Shown in pieces: positions 63,733 to 64,000 of a stretch of 64,000 nucleotides of DNA (its first letter is position 1; each line of letters starts with the position of its first letter). The translations under genes and the position numbers were made by a program. The notes beneath the pieces were generated by a model. The model was given only the letters and a program-made list of their open reading frames with translations, had not been told where the DNA came from and did no database searches. Where the stretch lies: assembly GCA_036245525.1 (NCBI GenBank), contig BTPG01000004.1, positions 165,149,260 through 165,213,259 of the forward strand, written 5' to 3'. Source of the stretch: Semisulcospira habei. Lineage: Eukaryota; Mollusca; Gastropoda; Semisulcospiridae.

Positions 63733-63815
63733 CCCAATGCGCAAAAGGCCTTCGGGCCGACATCGGCCGCTGTTGGCCCGCGCACTGCCGATGGCCTTTT
63801 CGCCCGTTGGGAATC
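63733..63815. repeat. P5 palindrome
   Basis: CCCAATGCGCAAAAGGCCTT and GATGGCCTTTTCGCCCGTTG. GC-rich centre. Confidence 0.8.
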
Positions 63816-63892
63816 TTACCGCTTCCAGCACTGAAGAACCGCCGGGCCGTTTGGAGGTGGATAGTAGTACCTGAAGCGTCTTCGCTCCTGAA

Positions 63893-63955
63893 GAGTAGTG
63901 CTTGCTTAGTTTGGCGCCTGAAGAGGCGCCACACTGTTTGAGCACTACCCTCTTG
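63893..63955. repeat. P1-like hairpin, decayed
   Basis: GTAGTGCTTGCTTAGTTTGG and a diverged complement around GGCGCC. Confidence 0.5.
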
Positions 63956-64000
63956 CTGTTATGCTCTATCCGTACACTGTGCATCTTGTAGTCAGTGCCG

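Overview
This looks like a window of repeat-rich nuclear DNA from an animal, most likely a marine mollusc (gastropod-like). It has no bacterial-style operons and almost no long ORFs. It has very long di-, tri- and tetranucleotide microsatellites, splice-site-flanked exons, decayed non-LTR retrotransposons of several clades, a tRNA-derived SINE and dozens of palindromic MITEs. The species call is inference from repeat style only.

Layout. 0-5 kb: hairpin repeats, a 72-bp tandem repeat interrupted by a TTAA-inserted MITE and by a 5'-truncated LINE (LINE A). 5-14 kb: microsatellites and a large inverted repeat (8.04-8.40 kb against 11.49-11.79 kb) into which LINE B is inserted with a 12-bp target duplication and a twin-priming-type 5' inversion. 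14.36-14.61 kb: the best intact protein-coding candidate, a small secreted eight-cysteine peptide. 16.35-16.50 kb: an orphan exon with good splice sites. 18.48-21.43 kb: a segment with 24-bp terminal inverted repeats carrying a broken OTU-domain gene. 22-30 kb: microsatellites, MITEs and LINE D inside a degenerate repeat field. 31-35.1 kb: nested elements, including a 1,272-bp solo LTR inside a MITE and an 18-copy minisatellite inside another MITE. 35-50 kb: two head-to-head SINEs and many MITEs and hairpins. 50.4-53.8 kb: tandem host repeats containing a 2.3-kb insertion of about 4.4 units of a ~520-bp sequence, each full unit carrying a hammerhead ribozyme. 54-64 kb: more MITEs, LINE E, a tiny RTE-like insert, and LINE C (endonuclease, RT and RNase H).

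The most notable system is the hammerhead array at 51.38-53.68 kb. It has four copies of a type I hammerhead fold (conserved cores, stem II, short palindromic stem III, extended stem I), a ~520-bp period, an inverted 5' segment and 12-14-bp flanking target duplications. These are the marks of a metazoan retrozyme: a small self-cleaving, probably circular RNA that was reverse transcribed as a concatemer and inserted by LINE machinery. LINEs A-E are plausible sources of that machinery in trans, although every copy here is broken. The second theme is a large radiation of TTAA-target palindromic MITEs. Several insertions can be checked against their own empty sites inside the window.
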